From Mycobacterium colombiense (GTDB lineage Bacteria; Actinomycetota; Actinomycetes; Mycobacteriales; Mycobacteriaceae): 64,000 nt of DNA. The DNA lies in assembly GCF_003284975.1 (NCBI RefSeq), contig NZ_QMEU01000001.1, forward strand, positions 1 to 64,000, read 5' to 3'. The position numbers and the translations under genes are program-made. Shown here one piece after another: positions 60,184 to 64,000 of the stretch. Under the pieces are notes generated by a model, which was not told the origin of the DNA, did not search any database, and was given only the letters and a program-made list of their open reading frames with translations. Positions within the stretch are counted from its first letter, which is position 1. Every line of letters begins with the position of its first letter.

Positions 60184-61410
60184 TCACGCAATAGCTCCTG
60201 CATTCTTGAGTTCCTCGATCCGGTCCCAGTCCATGCCGAGCTCCATCAGGACCAGCTCGGTGTGCTCGCTGGCCTGCGGCGCCCGCGTCGTCGTCAACGG
60301 CTCGTGGTTGAACTGGACGGGGCCGCGGACCACGCGGAACGGCTTGCCGCCGCCGGCGAGCTCGACCTCGGCGATCATGTCGTTGGCGATCGCCTGCTCG
60401 TCGTCGACCAGGTCGATGAGGCTCTGGAACGGCGCCCATTGGCCCTTCATGGTCTTGAGGTGTTGTCGCCAATAGGCAAAGGGCTTGGCGACAAACGCCT
60501 TTGCGATCAGTTCGGCGGCGGCGTCGGCGTTCTGGATCAGCGGGAGCACGTCGGAGAAGCGGGGATCGTCGGCCGCCTCGGGGATGCCCAGGTGTTCGAA
60601 CGTGTCGCGGATCAGCCCGGTCGGGCTGATGATGCACAGGTTGATCGTGCCGCCGTCGGACGTTTCGTAGTTGCCCATGAAGGGATTCACCGACGGCGCA
60701 CCGGAACCCGGCATCGGGGTGCGCATGACCTCGCCGGTCTCCATGCCCTGCGTCACGCTGGCGCCGGCCGCCCACCAGGCGGTGCTGAGCAGCGACACGT
60801 CGAGCTCGACGGCCTCACCGGTGCGCTCGCGGTGCAGCAGCGCGGCCGAGATGCCGCCGGCGATGAACATGCCGCCGATCGAATCGCCGAACGCCGGAAT
60901 GCCTTGTCCCAGTGCGCCGCCCAGCTCCTCGGGCGTCAGGGCGTAGCCGATGCCGCTGCGCGTCCAGAACGCCGTGCCGTCATAGCCCCCGGTGTCACGT
61001 TCGGCCCCTTTGTCGCCATAGGCCGAGCCGCGGGCGTACACGATGTTCGGGTTCACCGCCCGAATGTGCTCCACGTCGAACTTGTGCTTCTGGCGCTGCG
61101 CGGGCATGTAGTTGGTGAGGAACACGTCCGCGGTCTTGGCGAGCTCGTAGATGACCTCCTGACCGCCGGGCGTGGAGACGTCGATTCCGACGCTGCGTTT
61201 GCCGCGGTTGGGATGTTCCATCAGGGGGTGTCGTTCCGGATCGACTTGAATGCCACCCATATTCAAGAAACCGCGCTGGGTGTCGCCGCGCGCCGGGTGT
61301 TCGACTTTGATGACGTCCGCTCCCCAGTCGGCCAGGATGGCTCCCGCCGCCGGAACGAAGGTGAACTGCGCAAGCTCCAAGACCCGAAAGCCCGACATGA
61401 CTTTGACCAT
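60184..61410 (-). CDS. CaiB/BaiF-type CoA transferase (family III)
   Basis: A 408-residue family III CoA transferase: FRVLELAQFTFVPAAGAILADWGADVIKVEH in outline, NRGKRSVGIDV, the active-site region VNPNIVYARGSAYGDKGAERD, and AFGDSIGGMFIAGGI. It probably activates or exchanges CoA on the substrate of the P450/Ltp module. 10 bp downstream of the P450 gene. Confidence 0.9.
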   Translation of the reverse strand: MVKVMSGFRVLELAQFTFVPAAGAILADWGADVIKVEHPARGDTQRGFLNMGGIQVDPERHPLMEHPNRGKRSVGIDVSTPGGQEVIYELAKTADVFLTNYMPAQRQKHKFDVEHIRAVNPNIVYARGSAYGDKGAERDTGGYDGTAFWTRSGIGYALTPEELGGALGQGIPAFGDSIGGMFIAGGISAALLHRERTGEAVELDVSLLSTAWWAAGASVTQGMETGEVMRTPMPGSGAPSVNPFMGNYETSDGGTINLCIISPTGLIRDTFEHLGIPEAADDPRFSDVLPLIQNADAAAELIAKAFVAKPFAYWRQHLKTMKGQWAPFQSLIDLVDDEQAIANDMIAEVELAGGGKPFRVVRGPVQFNHEPLTTTRAPQASEHTELVLMELGMDWDRIEELKNAGAIA

Positions 61411-61420
61411 TTTGCCGACC

Positions 61421-62629
61421 CTACTTCGCGTCGAACGTCACCGGAAGCGCATTCGGGGACCGGAAGGGCTGACCGTGGATGTGCGGGTCATCATCGGTCA
61501 ACAGGGTGAGGTTGGTCAGCCGGTTCAACAGGCATTCCATCGCGACGCGTGTTTCCAGCCGCGCCAGATGCAAGCCCAGGCAGGTGTGCTCCCCGGCGGC
61601 GAACGAGATGTGTGGCGTGTGCTTGCGGAAGATGTCGAACTCTTCGGCGCGGTCCCAGCGCCGCTCGTCGCGGTTCGCCGAACCGATGCACACCCCGATC
61701 ACCGAACGGGCCGGAATCTGCACGCCTCCCAACTCGGTGTCTTCGGTCGTGAAGCGTTGCACGGTGGTCAGCGGTGTCTCGTAGCGCAGCCCTTCCTCGA
61801 TGGCCGGTGCCAGCAGCTCGCGGTCGGCTTGCAGCGCGGCGAACTGGTCCGGGTGGGCGAGCAGCAGATACAGCAGGTTCCCCGAGGAGCGGTAGGTGGT
61901 CTCCAGGCCGGCGGGCAGCAGCAGACGCAGGAACGAATAAATCGCTTCGTCGGTGAGCTTTTCGCCGTCGATCTCCGCGGTAACCAGGTCGCCGATGATG
62001 TCCCCGGTGGGCTTGGACTTGCGCTGTTCGATCTGCTCGACGAAATAGTCCTTGAGCGCCGTCGAAGCCTCGAAGGCGCGTTCGTAGTTGACGTGATAGC
62101 TGATCAACTGCACGGCGCGGGTGTGAAACATCGGCAGGTCTTCGTCGGGCAACCCGAGCAGCCGGGCGATGACCCGGGTGGGAAACTCGAACGTGAACTG
62201 CCGGACCAGGTCGGCTGTGCCGGTCTCGATGAACTCGTCGATCAGGGCATTGCAGATCGGCCGCACGATGGTCGGCTCCCAGCGGGCCAGCGCCTTGGAC
62301 TTGAATGCCGCGGACACCAGGTTGCGGTGTTCACGGTGCTTCTTGCCCTCCATCGCCAGAATCGTCGGCCCCATGAACAGGCCGATGGTCTTGTCGTACG
62401 GCTTGGAGCTAAACACCCGGCCGTCCCGGAACACCGTGTTGACCGCGTCGAACGACATCGCGGAGTACTCCTGCTTGGGCAGCAGGGACTCCGGGGTCTT
62501 GGAATAGTCCATCACCGTGCCGGCGAACACGCCGGCCTCCCGCCGTTTGCGGGCAAAGAACGGGTAGGGGTCTCGCAGGCTGACGGTTTCGTCGTCGGCA
62601 CCGGCGGCGGTGTGAACGTTGGTCGTCAC
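61421..62629 (-). CDS. Cytochrome P450
   Basis: A 402-residue soluble P450. Heme ligand Cys350 in FAAGEHTCLG (343-352), the K-helix ExxR at 279-282 (EGLR) and the I-helix AGLETT at 240-245, where Glu replaces the more usual Asp. It hydroxylates a lipid or terpenoid substrate using ferredoxin partners encoded elsewhere. The GTG start at 62629 follows GGAGATCAG. First gene of the P450, CoA transferase, Ltp operon; an operator-like palindrome lies 54 bp upstream. Confidence 0.94.
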   Translation of the reverse strand: MTTNVHTAAGADDETVSLRDPYPFFARKRREAGVFAGTVMDYSKTPESLLPKQEYSAMSFDAVNTVFRDGRVFSSKPYDKTIGLFMGPTILAMEGKKHREHRNLVSAAFKSKALARWEPTIVRPICNALIDEFIETGTADLVRQFTFEFPTRVIARLLGLPDEDLPMFHTRAVQLISYHVNYERAFEASTALKDYFVEQIEQRKSKPTGDIIGDLVTAEIDGEKLTDEAIYSFLRLLLPAGLETTYRSSGNLLYLLLAHPDQFAALQADRELLAPAIEEGLRYETPLTTVQRFTTEDTELGGVQIPARSVIGVCIGSANRDERRWDRAEEFDIFRKHTPHISFAAGEHTCLGLHLARLETRVAMECLLNRLTNLTLLTDDDPHIHGQPFRSPNALPVTFDAK

Positions 62630-62682
62630 CTGATCTCCAGCATCTTGATCTCAGCACGATCGAACACTTCTTCGTAAGATCG

Positions 62683-62708
62683 TACTGTAATTATTACAGT
62701 AGGCAATA
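62683..62708. promoter_or_regulatory. Palindromic operator upstream of P450 gene
   Basis: TACTGTAATTATTACAGTA (62683-62701) is a perfect 9-1-9 palindrome. It continues into GGCAATA, giving the 14-mer TACAGTAGGCAATA also present at 46113-46126. A TetR-type operator is likely. Confidence 0.6.
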
Positions 62709-62763
62709 TGGGCAGGGCCGGCGAAGACCGACAATGCTGCCCCAACCGCGCGACTGGCCAGTC

Positions 62764-63606
62764 CTAGCGGTCGGCGCGTGCGGAACCCGGGCCGGTCAGC
62801 CGCGCGGCGCGGGCCAGCAGGTCCGCATAACGCACGCCGAGCAGCCGCGGCATCGCCGCCATCGCCCGCCCGTCGGGGCCGATGAGGATTCGGGCCCGAT
62901 TCTTCTCCGCGCCACGCAGAATGAGTCGAGCGGCCTTGGCGGGCGAGGTCAGCGCCGTCCGGTCGAAGAGCTTGGCCGCGAGATCGGGATCCTCGGTGTC
63001 CGAGGTGCGCATGTTCGCGCCGAAGTTGGTCCGCACCACGCCGGGATGCACGCAGTGCACGGTCACCGGACGGCCTTCCATGATCATCTCTTGGCGCAGC
63101 GCCTCGGTGAAGCCACGCACCGCGAACTTCGAAGTGCTGTAAGCGCCCTGGTAGGGAATCGCGATGAGACCGAACGCGCTGGACAGGTTCACCAGTCGGG
63201 AAGGGCGCCGGGGGGATCCCGCCTCGATCAGTTGCGGCAGAAAGGCTTTGGTTCCGTTGACGACGCCGCCGACGTTGATGCCCATCAGCCAGTCGAAGTC
63301 CTTCCAGGACATGTCCGCTACGCCGGCGAACAGGTCGACTCCAGCGTTGTTGAACACCAGCGAGGCGGGCCCGTGTTGCCGGTGCACCTCGTCGGCGAAG
63401 CCGAGCACCGCATCCCGGTCGGCGACGTCGACCCGATACGGCGTGACCTGCCCGGCCGGACACGCGGCTTGGGTCTCGGCGAGGCCATTCGGATCGATGT
63501 CGGACGCCGCGACGTGCGCGCCTTCTTCGGTCAGTGCCCGCGTCAAGGCGCGGCCGATGCCCGAGCCGGCTCCCGTTACCACGGCGACACGGCCTTGGTA
63601 CTTCAT
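62764..63606 (-). CDS. Short-chain dehydrogenase
   Basis: A 280-residue SDR: VVTGAGSGIGRALTRAL, VFNNAGVDLFAGV and the active-site YSTSK in YQGAYSTSKFAVRGF. The long C-terminal tail (RLLGVRYADLLARAARLTGPG) is common in mycobacterial SDRs of lipid metabolism. ATG overlaps the stop of the SRPBCC remnant upstream. Confidence 0.9.
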   Translation of the reverse strand: MKYQGRVAVVTGAGSGIGRALTRALTEEGAHVAASDIDPNGLAETQAACPAGQVTPYRVDVADRDAVLGFADEVHRQHGPASLVFNNAGVDLFAGVADMSWKDFDWLMGINVGGVVNGTKAFLPQLIEAGSPRRPSRLVNLSSAFGLIAIPYQGAYSTSKFAVRGFTEALRQEMIMEGRPVTVHCVHPGVVRTNFGANMRTSDTEDPDLAAKLFDRTALTSPAKAARLILRGAEKNRARILIGPDGRAMAAMPRLLGVRYADLLARAARLTGPGSARADR

Positions 63607-63786
63607 GAGTTCCCTGCCTCCACAATCGCTTTGATCCGACCCACGGACATCTCGAGGTTCTGTTGCAGATCGCTACGACGATCCCGGACGAAGGGGAACA
63701 GGCGCGATCATGGCGTAAACCGTCTCGGCCGACGCACGCACCTCGGCCGAGGCGGTCAGCGTCTCGTCCTTCTGCAGCAACGACAT
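63603..63786 (-). pseudogene. SRPBCC-family remnant with internal deletion
   Basis: An ATG at 63784-63786 begins SLLQKDETLTASAEVRASAE and TVYAMIAPVP, the N-terminal strand and helix of a SRPBCC (START-like) protein, then meets a stop near 63675. In another frame the C-terminal helix is present (RRSDLQQNLEMSVGRIKAIV), ending at 63603. The middle of about 90 residues is missing. The pattern indicates a deletion inside a former lipid-binding protein gene. Confidence 0.55.
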
Positions 63787-63824
63787 TGGCCTGCGCCCTC
63801 CTCAGCGGCTACCGGCGCTGCCGG

Positions 63825-64000
63825 TCAGCCATTGACGGCCTGCTCGCGCGCCCACCGGTAGTCGGCCTTGCCGGACGGGCTACGCTCGATGGCCGCGCGG
63901 AACACGATCGCTTTGGGGAGCTTGTAGCGCGCCAGCGTCTGCGCGGCGTGGTCCACCAGTTCGCCGGCTTCGGCACTGGCGCCCGCAGCGAGCGCCACCA
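63825..64000 (-). CDS. Acyl-CoA synthetase, C-terminal part
   Basis: The frame is open from the right window edge and stops at 63825-63827. The visible 57 residues have the end of an AMP-forming synthetase: HAAQTLARYKLPKAIVF, then ERSPSGKADYRWAREQ with the catalytic lysine. The SGKADYRWA ending is close to that of the synthetase at 53455. The rest lies outside the window. Confidence 0.82.
   Translation of the reverse strand, partial: VALAAGASAEAGELVDHAAQTLARYKLPKAIVFRAAIERSPSGKADYRWAREQAVNG

Overview
The window is high-GC actinobacterial DNA from a slow-growing Mycobacterium, most likely of the M. avium complex type. The clearest sign is gene order on the left: rhomboid protease, murI, an Rv1339-like phosphodiesterase, rph, rdgB, a DUF3817 protein and lprD follow each other as Rv1337 to Rv1343c do in M. 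tuberculosis. The same backbone resumes on the right with irtA and irtB. No database search was possible; family calls rest on motifs and recalled family features.

Layout. (1) 1-5686: housekeeping backbone, from the tail of a P1-family peptidase to lprD and a tRNA-Leu(UAG). (2) About 5736-20274: a 14.5 kb integrated element downstream of the tRNA, bounded by a 21-bp direct repeat. It carries a tyrosine integrase, an excisionase-like regulator, a zinc-finger protein, a primase-polymerase C-terminal fragment, a RecA-like ATPase, a WhiB-like regulator, an HNH nuclease and a small-terminase-like protein, but no capsid, portal or tail genes. It therefore looks like a phage satellite or a decayed prophage rather than a phage. 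Its cargo is an orphan HicB-like antitoxin with a 58-residue membrane protein, a set of small exported proteins (DUF732, DUF3761, a PASTA lipoprotein and others), and at the right end a lower-GC gene fusing an Mrr-type nuclease to a STAND NTPase, the plan of an Avs-like anti-phage sensor. (3) 20501-31303: a repeat-containing secreted protein, a small frameshifted gene, a DUF393 protein, the irtA-irtB carboxymycobactin importer behind an IdeR-like box, an APH-like kinase, and a large cyclase/ATPase/LuxR regulator. The mbt-2 genes (mbtK-N) that lie between lprD and irtA in M. tuberculosis are absent here.

(4) 31358-64000: a dense region of acyl-CoA metabolism. It includes five acyl-CoA synthetases (one cut by the window edge), five enoyl-CoA hydratase/isomerase paralogues, four acyl-CoA dehydrogenases, two CoA transferases, a thiolase, a thiolase-like lipid-transfer protein, five short-chain dehydrogenases, two amidohydrolases, a DapA-family aldolase, a hotdog thioesterase and a P450, with GntR and TetR regulators. 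The genes form several tight operons with ATGA-type overlaps. They look like catabolic modules for lipid, terpenoid or sterol-like acids, but the substrate cannot be read from sequence. TACTGTA/TACAGTA operator-like motifs recur upstream of several operons and suggest shared control.
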